DNA from: Doris montereyensis
Taxonomy: Eukaryota; Mollusca; Gastropoda; Nudibranchia; Dorididae
DNA length: 64,000 bases
Assembly: GCA_037039925.1 (NCBI GenBank)
Contig: JAXRKP010000034.1
Span: 595,990 to 659,989, forward strand
Reading direction: 5' to 3'
Positions 1 through 13,379 of the stretch are shown here, piece by piece. The translations under genes were made by a program, and so were the position numbers. Within the stretch, counting starts at the first letter, position 1. Each line of letters opens with the position of its first letter. The notes under the pieces were generated by a model. It ran no database searches. It worked only from the letters and a program-made list of their open reading frames with translations, and was not told the origin of the DNA.

Positions 1-42
1 AAATATTTGTTTCCACGCTACGCATTTGGAGTAAAGTGTAGC

Positions 43-300
43 GTCATTGGCCGAGTGGCTAAGCTGCCGGACTGTGATCATGAAGTTCTGTTCAAATCCT
101 GGCAAAAGCCAGGTCCGACGTTGTGTTCCTTGGGAAAGACACTTAATAAAACACGTATTTCCCCAACTCGACCAAGGTGCAAAATGGGTACAAGCACTAC
201 CTTGGTAGTAAAAACCTGCATCAGACTAGTGTCCTGTCTAGGAGGTGAATTATTATCACCTGTTCCGCTTCACGCCGTAATGGCCTTGCAGGAATTAAAA
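43..300 (+). mobile_element. tRNA-headed SINE-like element, family A
   Basis: The element starts with a tRNA-Ser/Leu-like head: A-box-like TGGCCGAGTGGCTAAG and B-box-like GTTCAAATCC. The body includes CTTGGGAAAGACACTTAA and GTGCAAAATGGGTACAAG. The end GGCCTTGCAGGAATT is followed by A-rich sequence. Five more copies in this window show it is dispersed. RNA polymerase III transcription is expected for such heads. Confidence 0.75.
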
Positions 301-599
301 ACAAAAAAAAATCAAAAAGCATACGGTACGTTGAAGATACTCTACAGCCTCACCACCCCCTTACCCTTCCGCTGGGGAACTTTCACAGCCCTGGAGTGTA
401 TATCGGCATCATGCCATAGCGTCGGGAACTGTCCTTGTCATCATCGCGACGATAGTGTTGGTTTGGGGAACTTTCAAAAGAATAAGAAGGCCAAACAGGA
501 CAAAGTACAGAGGATTTCCATTGACGTGGGAAGACAACCCAGCTCAGATTTACTCAATGCATACGGTTCCCTCCCAAAGGTGGTCAATAAATGCTTACA

Positions 600-1310
600 T
601 ATGTGTGTGTGTGTGTATGTATGTATGTATATATGTATGTGAGATGGTAGACCTATGTATTAATGTGTGTATGCAGGGGTGTGTTTGTATGTATGTAACA
701 CGTTCCGTATGTATGTGTGTATATGTATGTGTGTATGCATGTATGAGTGTGCGTATATGGATATATGTATGTATTACTATGTATGTATCCGTGAATGTAT
801 GTGCAGATCTATGTATGTATGTTTCTGTCGACGAGAGGGCAGAACATATGTATGTGTGTATGTGTAATCCGTGGACAGATGTATGTATATATATATATAT
901 ATCATATATATATATTCCATATATATATATAGAGGGGTAGAACATGTTTATATTATATATATATCCTGGACTATGTATGTATGTGTTTGTATAACACGGT
1001 TCCGTATGTGTGAGACGTATATATATATATGTGTGTATGTAACACGGTTATGTATGTTTGTATGTATGTATAAATGTATGTATGTAGAGGCTATGTATGT
1101 ATATATAACATGTATTCCGTGGACCGAGAGGGCAGAACATATTCATGTATGTAACTATGTATGTATGTGCATGTATGTATGTATGTATGTATGCATGGAT
1201 GTAGAGGAACATGTGAATGTATGAATGTATTTATGTATGTATGGCATGTATGTATGTATGTATGTATGTATGTATGTATGTGTTTATCTAATGTTTACTG
1301 AATCTAGAGT
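600..1310. repeat. GT/GTAT microsatellite
   Basis: Long impure runs of TGTATGTA and GTGTGT with scattered unique words (TTCCGTGGACCGAGAGGGC repeated near 840 and 1120). Open frames across it are only repeat translation. Confidence 0.95.
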
Positions 1311-1313
1311 TCC

Positions 1314-1860
1314 ATGGACTATCTATCTATTTTACATCTATATATCTATTTTATATGGATCCATCTATTTAATATATATATATATGCGGTATATATATAT
1401 ATATGTATATATCCACTGGTATTATGTATGTAATATGTAAGTACGGGTATATATGTTTATAAACCAATATTTTATTTTATATCTACCTATTTATTTATAT
1501 ATATATATATTATATATCTATCTATCTATCTATCTATGGTATTGAATTAATTATCTATCTATCCCCATCTATTTCTATCTATCTATCTATGTATCTTATC
1601 TATTTATCTATCTATGTTTCTATATATTATCTATCCATCTATCTATCTATCTATTATTTATGTATCTATCTATGTACATATCTGTTTATCAATCTATCTA
1701 TCTATATTTTTCTTATCTATCTATCTATTTATCTATATATCTATTTATATTTCCTTTTATGTAAAGTAACAATTAATTTATCTATCTTGTAACGAGCACC
1801 ATCCCATCTATCTACCTACTTATATGTATCTATCAAGGTGTCTCCATGTATGTATCTAGC
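1314..1860. repeat. TATC microsatellite
   Basis: Impure CTATCTATCTAT tracts with ATATAT sections follow on from the GTAT array. Confidence 0.92.
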
Positions 1861-1959
1861 AGTGTACATCCATGCGTCTGTTTATCTTTATTAATTTATC
1901 TATTAAGAGGGGGGGGTGTCCTGATGTTGATTTTTATTTTATTTTGAAGATATACACAA

Positions 1960-2720
1960 TTTTAAGCTTCATGATTGGGTTCAGCATGGCGAAATTAGAG
2001 TTAACAAATTGTGGAAGTCATGTTTGAAAGTTTAGTTGCCATGGAAACGGCCGCCATATTGAATTTAGGCAAAACTAGGTCAATTTTGGCATTTTTTCAA
2101 ACACTGAGTAAACCAACAGTTTTTATTTTAGAGGTTTATAATTTTGCACATGGAAACTTCTAACCAATATTCATGAATTTCCCGCATCGTTTTAAAAAAT
2201 ACCTTGGTATAATTTTTCTGTTTATAAAATTTTCAAAACCTGAGGCTTGATTTCTCTCAAATTTCCAACAAAAATCATGAATTTCTCAGAAAGTACAAAG
2301 TATATCAGAAATCTGATTTAGAGTCTCTTAATAATGATACAAAGCAGCTGTTTGCCGAATTTCAAGCGAATCTGTTGAGAATTGTAGGACTACTTAGCAA
2401 AATACAGTAAAAAAAGTCAATTATGAGAAAATCGTATTTTAAACTCTATTTCCTGTCATTTGAATGTTTTTCGCATAAAAAACTAGACATGAGTAGGATA
2501 ATGCTTGTTTTGAAACGTCATAAACTATGAGAGGCTCTCAACTATTACTTATCGACCCTGTTTAAACTGCCCCAGCTCCCTTATACTCATTTCGGACAGC
2601 ATATTTCGATGACTGGTGCGGTGCCATTGCCACGTAAATTCCTGACGATCTAAGGCATTATTGAATAAATACTGTCATATGTAAATTATTTTGATAGATT
2701 GCAATGTAATGATTAAAATA
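1960..2720 (+). repeat. Unclassified dispersed repeat D, copy 1
   Basis: About 750 bp of AT-rich sequence matching 49560-50290: TTGCCATGGAAACGGCCGCC versus TTGCCATGGCAACGCCACC; GAGTAGGATAATGCTTG versus GAGTAGGATAATACTTTG; GAGAGGCTCTCAACTATTAC versus GAGAGGTTCTCAACTACTTC. No coding frame is seen. Confidence 0.65.
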
Positions 2721-2984
2721 AATACCAATTTGATATGATAGACAAAATTACTGGCTTATATAGTTCAAACAATATTTTGAAAGTTAGGCCGGTATCGTAT
2801 CTAAATACATCGTAACAAAATCTACCGAGCGATCACTGACGAATTTAGATTTAAAAAGATGACCTGTGGTCAGTCAGTATGCAAGCGCTGTTACACACCA
2901 ATTCCACTACGACATCCTTCAGACAAAATACATAAAAATTGATTTATAGTCTGTAACCCCGAACAAGTGCAGGCTCACCGACTG

Positions 2985-3145
2985 TACATCATTGATGCCC
3001 CAGCGGGCCATTTCATTCAAAGTCCTTCTCAACTCCTTGAGGGAGCATACAGTAAACCAGCCTGTTGGGCGCTTCTTCGTACTAAGACCCTGACAAGATC
3101 TTTTCTTTACCTATAGCTGGGTACTCATTCACACATGAGTCAAGT
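2985..3145 (+). repeat. Dispersed repeat E, copy 1
   Basis: CATTCAAAGTCCTTCTCAAC, CTCCTTGAGGGAGCATAC and TCACTGAC-like flanks are shared with 17765-17905 (CATTCAAAGTCCTTCTCAAC, CTCCTTGGGGAGCATACGG). Nothing coding is visible. Confidence 0.55.
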
Positions 3146-3229
3146 GAGGAAAGTAAAAAGTGAAGAGCCCTTCCTAACAGTACAACGTCGATAAAAAACA
3201 ATAACTGACCCAAAAGCTGTAGAGTTTGA

Positions 3230-4830
3230 ACCACATACATACATATACATACATACGCACATGCATACAAACATACACATACATACATACATATACATGC
3301 ATACGCACATACATACATACATGCACATTCATACATATACATACATATGCACATACATACAAACACACAAATACATATACACATATGCATACATACGCAA
3401 TACATACAAAAACACACATATACATATATACATGATACATACATACACACATACATACATACATCACACATACATACATTCATATACATACATACAAAAA
3501 CACACATACATAATACATATACATACATACAAACACACACATACATAATACATATACATACATACAAACACACACATAATACATACACACAAACACACAC
3601 ACATACATACATATACATACATACATACATACATAAATACATATATACATATATTTACATACATACATACATACAAACACACATGCATATATACATACAT
3701 AGACATACATACATACATACATACAAACACACAACCTAATACATACATATACATACAAACCATACATACATACATACATATACATACAAATACACACATA
3801 CATACATACATACATACAAACATAAACATACAAACACATACATACATACATACATACACATATACATGCATAATATATACATACATACACACATACGCAT
3901 ACATACACACATACATACATACATACAAACACACACACATGCATGCTTACACATACATACTACTACATACATACATACACATATATACATACTACATACA
4001 TACATACACAAATACATACAAACACACACACATAAATACATACATATACATACATACATACATACATACATACATACATACATAAATACATACATACATA
4101 CATACATACGCACATACATACAAACACACACATACATACATTCATATTTACATACATACAAACACCTCACATACATACATATACATACACACAAACACAT
4201 ACATACATTCATAAATATACATACATACATACATTCATGCACACACAACATGCATACATTCATATACATACATACAAACACACACATACATTGATACATA
4301 TACTTACACACAAACACACATACATACATACATACATACATACATACATACAACATACATACAAACACACACACATACATATACATATATGCATACATAC
4401 ATACACACATATACATACATACATACATACATACATACATACACATGATTTACATACATACATACATACATACATACGCATTACATACATAGGCAAACAA
4501 CACATACATACATACGTACATATACAATGGCATACATGCATACATACAAACATACATTGGTCTCATACATACATATACATTTACATATGTACATTGCACA
4601 TAATATTTTATACATACATATACATACATACGCACATACATACAAACATACACATACGTACATACATGCATACATATATACATACATAATATACATACAT
4701 ACAATGACACACGTTACATACACACACATACATACAAACAACACATATTAAACACACACATATACATACTTACAACATAGATACAAATACATAATACAGA
4801 CAGACATACATACGTTGTATAAGAATATAC
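3230..4830. repeat. CATA microsatellite (1.6 kb)
   Basis: Continuous impure ACATACATACAT with CACACA patches. It is the complement of the motif at 600-1310, so the two arrays form inverted arms around about 1.9 kb. Confidence 0.95.
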
Positions 4831-4972
4831 TATTTAACTAGATACACATAAACAAAGAATAAAATCTGTCCTATATGAAGAAAACAGTTGTCAAGATTAG
4901 GAAAAGGCGCTTATACAAACAGACATATATTATACATAAGATCAAGATTATTATTAAACAATCACATCATAT

Positions 4973-4992
4973 TATTATTATACATTATTATA

Positions 4993-5035
<43 letters not shown>

Positions 5036-5144
5036 GAATAGGAATATTAACATCATTATTAAGAGGATTATTTAACTAGATCAAGATATTACTTATCTCA
5101 TCATCATTCAAGATACAAGAAGATCTGTCATTTATATTACCTAG

Positions 5145-5190
<46 letters not shown>

Positions 5191-5293
5191 GGATTTTTAT
5201 GACTTATATTATTATTAATATTATTATTATAATTATTATATGATTATTATTATTAGAATTATTATAGAAGAATTATTATTAGAAGATATTATT

Positions 5294-5325
<32 letters not shown>
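4973..5325. repeat. TTA microsatellite
   Basis: Several blocks of TTATTATTATTA, with GAATA and GAAGA interruptions, end abruptly at the GC-rich block at 5330. Confidence 0.95.
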
Positions 5326-5326
<1 letters not shown>

Positions 5327-5337
5327 GTCCAGGTGCC

Positions 5338-5760
5338 ACCATGTCTCAAGGCATTGGAGGGGGATCCACCGGTGGACCAGTCAACCGATTTATAGGCAAT
5401 CCACGCCTATCCACCCGCCAACCCGGTCTTCCCACCCAGATGCAGAAAACTAGACTACCCTCCGACTGCTGCCAACCCGTCCACGGCTGTTGATATAAAT
5501 CAGTTTCTAAGGGCCATCTCACCTGTAGGATGACCAACCCCTCCACCCAAACCCCTCTTCGGCGAACTCTCCCCCTTCTCCCTCCGATACCCAAGGTGCC
5601 AAATCAATAGAAGATGCTTCTAATAGAGGAACGATTTGATTTAACACCAATGTTCTTGGATACATTTTTCAAGTCTGTTTCAATTGTTTATTATTCTTTA
5701 ACTCCAAGTAAAACCTATGTTTATTTTTTTTTATTGAATAAAACCAAACAAAACCAATAA
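5338..5760 (+). CDS. Possible terminal exon of an unrecognised plus-strand gene
   Basis: A GC-rich block sits abruptly after the TTA microsatellite. It begins with an acceptor-like ttattaatgtccag, followed in frame by ATMSQGIGGGSTGGPVNRFI, GNPRLSTRQPGLPTQMQKTR. After about 5455 the protein-like frame shifts to TAANPSTAVDINQFLRAISP, ending at TGA 5532. GCCACCATG at 5335-5343 also looks like a strong translation start. AATAAA strings follow at about 5735, 5756 and 5786. The composition contrasts with the AT-rich flanks, which suggests a real exon plus 3' UTR. No family is recognised and no upstream exon was found. Confidence 0.3.
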
Positions 5761-5825
5761 AACAACACTGAAATCACCATTCTCTTTAATTGAATAAAAT
5801 CATACAACTAATGTGTTCCAAAAAA

Positions 5826-6720
5826 TTTAAACACAGGCTGTTATGATGTAGAACATAGAATGTACACACAGGCTGTTATGAGGTAGAACATAGAATGTAC
5901 ACACAGGCTGTTATGATGTACGAACATAGAATGTACACACAGGCTGTTATGATGTAGAACATAGAATGTACACACACGTTGTTATAATTAAACATAGAAT
6001 GTACACACAGGCTGTTATGATGTAGAACATAGAATGTACACACAGGCTGTTGTAAGACAAAGTAGAACAAAGAATGTACACACAGGTCTGTTATGATTGT
6101 AGAACAAAGAATGTCACACAGGCTGTTAGGTTGTAGAACAAGAATGTAACACATACTGTACTTGTAGAACATAGAGATGTCAAAACATCTTGCTATGATG
6201 TAGGAACATAATTGACGTTGAAAAAGGGATGTAATATTACAAACGAATGTAATCATGATAATAATTATGATATAGAACCCATATGTACACACACACTGTT
6301 ATCTATCGATCATAGAATGTACATCACTAGGCTGTTATGTGGGAATCATCTTTGTACACACAAGCTGTTTGATTTGTAGAATTAAGAATGTACACACAGG
6401 CTGTCATGGTGTAGCTCATATGTACACACAGGCTGTTATTTGTGAATGCTGTGCTAAAATGTACACACAGGCTGCTATTATGTAGATTCCTAGAATGTAC
6501 ACATGGCTGTTATGATGTAGAACATAGAATGCTTTAAGGCTGTTATGATGTAGAACATAGAATGTACACACAGGCTGTTACAGGGATTCCTTGTAGAATG
6601 TACACACAGGTCTATGGCATAGTTAAACTAGAATGGATTCCTTGTGTAATGCTGTCCTAGAACATAGAATATACACACAGGCTGGTATGATGTAGAACTA
6701 GAATAACACATATATAGTCA
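5826..6720. repeat. Degenerate minisatellite, about 34-bp unit
   Basis: The unit is GTACACACAGGCTGTTATGA followed by TGTAGAACATAGAAT. Early copies are near-identical; later ones have many indels. Confidence 0.9.
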
Positions 6721-6724
6721 TGAA

Positions 6725-8640
6725 AATATGTCCATATTAAGGCTTTAATCCTCCCCCTCAGCCCCACCTGGTTTAGATGCTCATACATGTACATGTAGCA
6801 GTGTATACTTATTTGTATCTCACTTGGCTGTTTTCAATAAATATGTAGTGTTAACCCTTTCAATGTCATGATTATTGAATCAATCCAAGGGCCAAATCAT
6901 TGTCATCATGTACTTGAGTGCAGTTATGGAAATCGTAATTGTTCCTCCCCAGCTTAAGGTGTAAATTAGAAACAGTGGCTAGTACAACTTTAAATTTGTA
7001 ATTCTATACAGCTTCACACCTTCAGTGTAAATGGTGGTCACAATTGACAATATCTTGCATCATTTGGAGCTCTGGTCGTTTAGATACAATGTCATAGATA
7101 CCTGAATCTCCATGTTATATATATATTATTTTGCTTTGACCTTCATCGAACTAGATAGTGTTCTGTTGACATCATTCTTCGTTCTTGTTTTCCGATTCGA
7201 CCCGAAGTCTAGTGTTTTAGTTTCAGCTATGTTGCTATCTTTTTTTTTTTCTCGTTAGTTCCCATTCTGTTCCCTTCCGGTGTTAGGTTGAGATGACCAG
7301 TTGTACAATGTTAATCCCAATGGTGGCTTAGGTGAAATCATTAGAAAAAGTGAAGCTTGCATAGCTCAAACGAAGGAGATTGATGGATGCAAACAAATTA
7401 AAATTTAATGATGAGAAAACAGGTATAAAATTGGTTATAAAATATGGACGATGAAAAGTTATCAGAATAGCATAAATTTAGGTTAAAATAAAATCAATAT
7501 AGTAAATCTTAACAAGAAAACCTTCCCCTGGTTAACAGTCGAAAAAATAATAAAATGTAAAGCTGCGACTTTAGTTTAATGACCTTACATGTCCTACTTA
7601 GATTTTTCACTTTTTTTCCCTAATGCATTTTCTGGCTAATTTTTCCTGCCAATGTGTTGTTTGCATCTAAGTTACTATGTAAATGTAAAAGTTTTAAAAA
7701 TTATTCACTTGCCATTGTAATTTCGGCCATGTTGAATTTTGATGCCAAATTTAAAATCTTAAAATCTCAAAAAAGTATATGGGCTAACAATGATTCTTTT
7801 TCAGACATATTCTTTAAACCCTTAAATAAGGAGTAAGACATATTTAATTTTATCTCAAAGCTGTTTTTAAATGTGCTTAAAAAAAATCTGTATTTTTTTA
7901 AAAAATAACTATTCATAAATTTTGTAATATTTTGATTTTAACAGTGCAAAATGAATTAAATCAAACATAAAAAAGGCAAAATCTCGTATGAATAAAAACA
8001 AATACTAGTCTAGCTGAAACCAAATGTCAACACTCTGGCATGAATACTTTCTGAGATTTTAAGATTTTAAAAACGTTGTATGCAGAAAACATCTTTTGAA
8101 AAACGGGTTTGAAAATTCAACTTTTCAGTTGGTAGCCTTGTAAAATCTCGTCATCTGAATTAGTACCAGACCGGCTTTATATAAAAATCAACTGATGTAC
8201 TCGATTCTAAAGATGTTGAATAGCATTCTAATCGAGTGACCTGGACAAGGCTCTGAGGAGCCCAAAACCCAGACAATGAAACGGCATATTTGACGGCCCC
8301 CAATGTCTTGATGGAACAGCATCTGGTTATCTTCAAAGGATTTTTAAGGAAATGTCTACAAACCTGTTGGAGCTTAAGATCGTCTGCTGCTGACACTTCA
8401 ACTTTATTTCTCCTAAGAAGTAAATACTAGTGCGGGTATAATGATTTTTCGCAAGTTAATATGGCCTATTTATTGTGGAATGCCCTCCCAGTCTTAGAGA
8501 GTCAAAGCCGCTGTAATTTTTATAAAAAAAACCTTAAGACATAACTTGTTAACATAGCTTAAAACCGTATTCTTAAATGAAAAATTACGTTATTTTACTA
8601 GTGTTACATTCATCCTGTGTGTGTAGGAACGTGTATGTGT

Positions 8641-8678
<38 letters not shown>

Positions 8679-9120
8679 AATATGAATTCATGACAGTTTT
8701 TTTTACTTTAAAACCCTTTTTCTTCTTATTTACATTATTGACTTTCTCGTTATAAATTGTACAGTTCACTACTTTACATTCTTGTAACTCGATGTATGTA
8801 ATTCATATTATGTATCAAGTATCATTTATTTTTGAAAAGCCTTAATCTTGCAGGGGTGAGTGCACAATGAAATGTACATTATCATTATTAGTAGTAGTGT
8901 TAGTGATAAACGATCTTTCTCAGGCTTCACAGCCACTGTCCTGATGATTTTTTTGTATCGTTCTGTGGAGGTTAAAGCCTTTGCTTTAGTGCCTCTTTTC
9001 TTACATTCGTAGTGCTGTGCTGTGTGTATGATTGTGAGAATTAATGGTCTCCATCAATTTATTGTGTTGGTCATCTGACGAAAGGGTCATGCCCGGAATA
9101 TTAGGCCCAGATCTAAGTCT
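6725..9120. other. AT-rich stretch with no recognised gene
   Basis: No conserved frame was found. AATAAA occurs at 6836, a TG microsatellite at 8630-8672, and a weak minus-strand exon-like segment at 8350-8410. It may be 3' UTR or spacer. Confidence 0.5.
8628..8674. repeat. TG microsatellite
   Basis: An almost pure TGTGTG run, about 45 bp. Confidence 0.9.
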
Positions 9121-9205
9121 TCCTCTCTGTCTCTCTATCTCTAAAGGGGTTTACACCTTCGCCTGTTGTCATTCTTGACCTCAATTCAGTGTTGTGGTAT
9201 TTTGT

Positions 9206-9206
9206 C

Positions 9207-9256
<50 letters not shown>
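9206..9256. repeat. CA microsatellite
   Basis: A nearly pure CACACA run, about 50 bp. Confidence 0.93.
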
Positions 9257-9257
<1 letters not shown>

Positions 9258-9404
9258 AACACTGTTCGATAATAGTATTTATGTAATTGGCAAATGTCCT
9301 TGTTGGACTAGGTGGGTGACACCGGTGTCTTGACGGTACTCTAGCAAGGGACACATCCCAATCCTGTCTCCATACAACGCAATGAAACGAGAAACCAGCA
9401 AAAT

Positions 9405-9770
9405 AAAAATCATAGCACACATCAATAGATCTACATGTATTAAAAAAATCCCAAAACAAACATCATAGCACATATCAATAGATCTACATGTATTAACAAA
9501 TCCCAAAATAAAAATCATAGCACATATCAATAGATCTACATGTATTAAAAATCCCAAAACAAACATCATAGCACATATCAATAGATCTACATGTATTAAC
9601 AAATCCCAAAAATAAAAATCATAGCACACATCAATAGATCTACATGTATTAAAACATCCCAAAACAAAAATCATAGCACATATCAATAGATCTACATGTA
9701 TTAAAAATCCCAAAACAAAAATCCAGCACACATCAATAGATCTACATGTATTAAAACATCCCAAAACAAA
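9405..9770. repeat. Minisatellite, about 52-bp unit, 7 copies
   Basis: The unit contains ATCATAGCACATATCAATAG followed by ATCTACATGTATTAAAAATC and CCAAAACAAA. Length variation is in the A runs. Confidence 0.93.
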
Positions 9771-10235
9771 ACAAAACAAGAAAGGAGGATAAAGCAAACA
9801 AGAAACAAACAAGATAAATTGTGGTGAATGCTTTCCCTCTAGTATATAACAAGCATCAGCATAGTTGGAGGTTTCATTTGATTGAAACAAAAAAAAAATG
9901 ATTATAATAACAACAATAATGATAATAGTAATAATGGCATGCAATGTAGCCACATTGATGTCCCTTATGTTTACATTCATTTCCATACAACCTTTAAAAA
10001 AAAAAAGTATTCGTTTGCAATTGAATACATGTACTATTATTATTTACTATACTGGTATATTAGATTCTATTTGTTTCTCTTCTTTATTACCTCCATCCCT
10101 CTTGCTTTGCAATTGTTTCACACTGTGTTGGTATTTCCTTCTTTCTATTTTCACTTTCCATTCTAATGCACTTCTTCATCTGAGCATGTAAATAGTTACA
10201 ATAATTATTATGATATAAATATAGACTAGCAAACT

Positions 10236-11047
10236 TTAATAAAGCACCATCCTTTGAAATGTCCACATTACATGGGAAAATATGAGTGAAACTATCAAGT
10301 TTATCCTTTGAACTGTCCTCATTACATGGGAAAATATGATTGAAACTATCAAGTTCATCCTTTGAACTGTCCACAGTACATGGGAAAATATGAGTGAAAC
10401 TATCCATCCTTTGAACTGTCCCCATTGCATGGAAAAATATGAGTGAAACTATCAAGTTCATCCCTTGAACTGTCCCCATTACATGGGAAATTATGAGTGA
10501 AACTTTCAAGTTCGTCCCTTGAACTGTCCCATTACATGGGAAAATATGAGTGAAACTTTCAAGTTCATCCTTTGAACTGTCCCCATTACATGGGAAAATA
10601 TGAGTGAAACTATCAAGTTCATCCCTTGAATTGTCCCCATTACATGGGAAAATATGAGTGAAACTTTCAAGTTCATCCTTTGAACTGTCCCCATTACATG
10701 GGAAAATATGAGTGAAACTTTCAAGTTCATCCTTTGAACTGCCCCATTGGATGGGAAAATATGAATGAAACTATCAAGTTTATCCTTTGAACTGTCCCCA
10801 TTACATGGGAAAATATGAGTGAAATTATCAAGTTTATCCTTTGAACTGTCCCCATTACACGAGAAAATATGAGTGAAACTATCAAGTTCATCCTTTGAAC
10901 TGTCCCCATTGCATGGGAAAATATGAGTGAAACTATCAAGTTCATCCTTTGAATTGTCCCCATTACATGGGAAAATATGAGTGAAACTATCAAGTTCATC
11001 CTTTGAACTGTCCCAATTACATGGGAAAATATGAGTGAAACTATCAA
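10236..11047. repeat. Minisatellite, 54-bp unit, about 15 copies
   Basis: The unit contains TATCAAGTTCATCCTTTGAA, CTGTCCCCATTACATGGG and AAAATATGAGTGAAAC. Because 54 is divisible by three, minus-strand frames stay open through the array; this is repeat translation, with no sign of a real gene. Confidence 0.95.
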
Positions 11048-11096
11048 TTTTGTTTACCATCTGATAGTTCGACCAATTCTTAATCTTGTTATGTTA

Positions 11097-12725
11097 TACA
11101 GTGGTTTAACTAATGTTATTGGGCATTGCTGTGTCCTAAAATGGTTTAACTAATGTTATTGGGCATTGGTGTGTCTTACAATGGTTTAACTGTTTTACGC
11201 ATTGGTTTCATACAGTGGTTTAACTAATGTTTACGCATTGGTGTGTCATACAGTGGTTTAACTAATGTTTTACGCATTGGTGTGTCATATAGTGGTTTAA
11301 TTAATGTTATTGGGCATTATACAGTGGTTTAACTAATGTTATTGGGCATTGGTGTGTCATACAGTGGTTTAATTAATGTTATTGGGCATTGGTGTGTCAT
11401 ACAGTGGTTTAATTAATGTTATTGGGCATTGGTGTGTCATACGGTGGTTTAACTAATGTTTTGGGCATTGGTGTGTCATACAGTGGTTTAACTAATGTTT
11501 TGGGCATTGGTGTGTCATATAGTGGTTTAATTAATGTTATTGGGCATTGGTGTGTCATACAGTGGTTTAACTAATGTTTTACGCATTGGTGTGTCATACA
11601 GTGGTTTAACTAATGTTTTACGCATTGGTGTGTCATATAGTGGTTTAACTAATGTTATTGGGCATTGGTGTGTCATACAGTGGTTTAACTAATGTTATTG
11701 GGCATTGGTGTGTCATACAGTGGTTTAATTAATGTTATTGGGCATTGGTGTGTCATACAGTGGTTTAACTAATGTTATTGGGCATTGGTGTGTCATACAG
11801 TGGTTTAATTAATGTTATTGGGCATTGGTGTGTCATACAGTGGTTTAACTAATGTTATTGGGCATTGGTGTGTCATACAGTGGTTTAACTAATGTTTTGG
11901 TGTGTCATAGTGGTTTAATTAATGTCATTGGGTTGGTTGTCATATTGGTTTAATGTTATTGGGCATTGGTGTGTCATACAGTGGTTTAATTAATGTTATT
12001 GGGCATTGGTGTGTCATACAGTGGTTTAATTAATGTTATTGGGCATTGGTGTGTCATACGGTGGTTTAATTAATGTTATTGGGCATTGGTGTGTCATACA
12101 GTGGTTTAATTAATGTTATTGGGCATTGGTGTGTCATACAGTGGTTTAATTAATGTTATTGGGCATTGGTGTGTCATACAGTGGTTTAATTAATGTTATT
12201 GGGCATTGGTGTGTCATACAGTGGTTTAACTAATGTTATTGGGCATTGGTGTGTCATACAGTGGTTTAATTAATGTTATTGGGCATTGGTGTGTCATACA
12301 GTGGTTTAATTAATGTTATTGGGCATTGGTGTGTCATACAGTGGTTTAATTAATGTTATTGGGCATTGGTGTGTCAAACTAATGTTTTACGCATTGGTGT
12401 GTCATACAGTGGTTTAATTAATGTTATTGGGCATTGGTGTGTCATACAGTGGTTTAATTAATGTTATTGGGCATTGGTGTGTCATACAGTGGTTTAATTA
12501 ATGTTATTGGGCATTGGTGTGTCATAGTAGTCATACAGGGTTTAACTAATGTTATTGGGCATTGGTGTGTCATATAGTGGTTTAACTAATGTTATTGGGC
12601 ATTGGTGTGTCATACAGTGGTTTAACTAATGTTATTGGGCATTGGTGTGTCATACAGTGGTTTAACTAATGTTTTTACGCATTGATGTGTCACACAGTGG
12701 TTTAACTAATGTTTTCAGGCATTGG
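11097..12725. repeat. Minisatellite, 40-bp unit, about 40 copies
   Basis: The unit GGTTTAACTAATGTTATTGG then GCATTGGTGTGTCATACAGT is repeated with very little divergence. Two alternating variants (AACTAATG / AATTAATG; TATTGGGCATT / TTTTACGCATT) form higher-order patterns. Confidence 0.96.
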
Positions 12726-13214
12726 CGTGGACAATTTATTAACTGACGAGTCATCTTGAAAATTCAAATTTATTGTCATTTGGTGCGTTATTAAAGCTCG
12801 CCAGTTGTCTATATAATATTTTCCTTTATATTCATGCATTGTTGTTAGGTTTTTTTCATTCCCACATGTTCGTATTTTCATTTTGTTTCCACATTACGTA
12901 TTGACATTTTTTATTCTTTCTGCTCATCCCCATAATGTTTTTCGAATTTTTCTTATAAATTATATCCAAATGTTATTTCTCTTGATTAAAACATCTTACC
13001 TATAAAGAATGTACCAGTAACTTTTTGAATTTGTTTAGGAGTTTTCCTACGAGTAATGTAAAAGACATCAAATTATCTTACGCTTCTCTTTCTAATAATG
13101 AAGACAAACAATGAGGCAAAGAACAAGTCAAAAGTGACAAATGTTTTGGTAGAAATATAAACCGTGTATTGGTGGTATAGATGTAAAGTGTACCATGGAG
13201 ACAAGGAAGATGAG

Positions 13215-13370
13215 ACAAATACAAGGGTTCTTGATTTGATTTACCCACATCCAGAACTAAGGTGATCTCACGGTTTTTGATAAGATTTTTAATTTTGCCC
13301 AGACTGCCCTGAAAACAGACAAGGGATCTTTCATGTGCACAGCCCCGTTGTGGATAAGGCATCCTCAAAA
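13215..13370 (-). mobile_element. SINE-like family B fragment, reverse
   Basis: The tail-side part of family B (GATTTGATTTACCCACAT, AACTAAGGTGATCTCACGG, GGGATCTTTCATGTGCAC) is recognisable. It directly precedes a LINE fragment. Confidence 0.6.
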
Positions 13371-13379
13371 ATCACGAGA

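Noticed and set aside
43..115. Possible tRNA-Ser/Leu gene
   Set aside because: The head has A- and B-box-like words but lacks a foldable acceptor stem, and the same sequence recurs in five other SINE copies.
600..4750. Many long open frames of Met/Tyr/Cys/Val or His/Thr/Tyr/Ile composition
   Set aside because: They are translations of GTAT/CATA microsatellites in several frames and both strands, with no unique sequence.
8160..8410. Minus-strand exon candidate (NKVEVSAADDLKLQQ flanked by cttcttag and CAG|gtttgt)
   Set aside because: The splice-like flanks are suggestive, but no family match or adjoining exon was found.
9279..11060. Minus-strand open frames of 106-235 codons (DLLICAMIFVLG and SFTHIFPCNGDSSKDELD repeats)
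   Set aside because: These arise from minisatellites whose unit length keeps the frame open; several frames are open at once and no flanking exons fit.
600..12725. CRISPR-like arrays (regular repeats)
   Set aside because: The repeats are head-to-tail minisatellites without unique spacers, in a eukaryotic genome.
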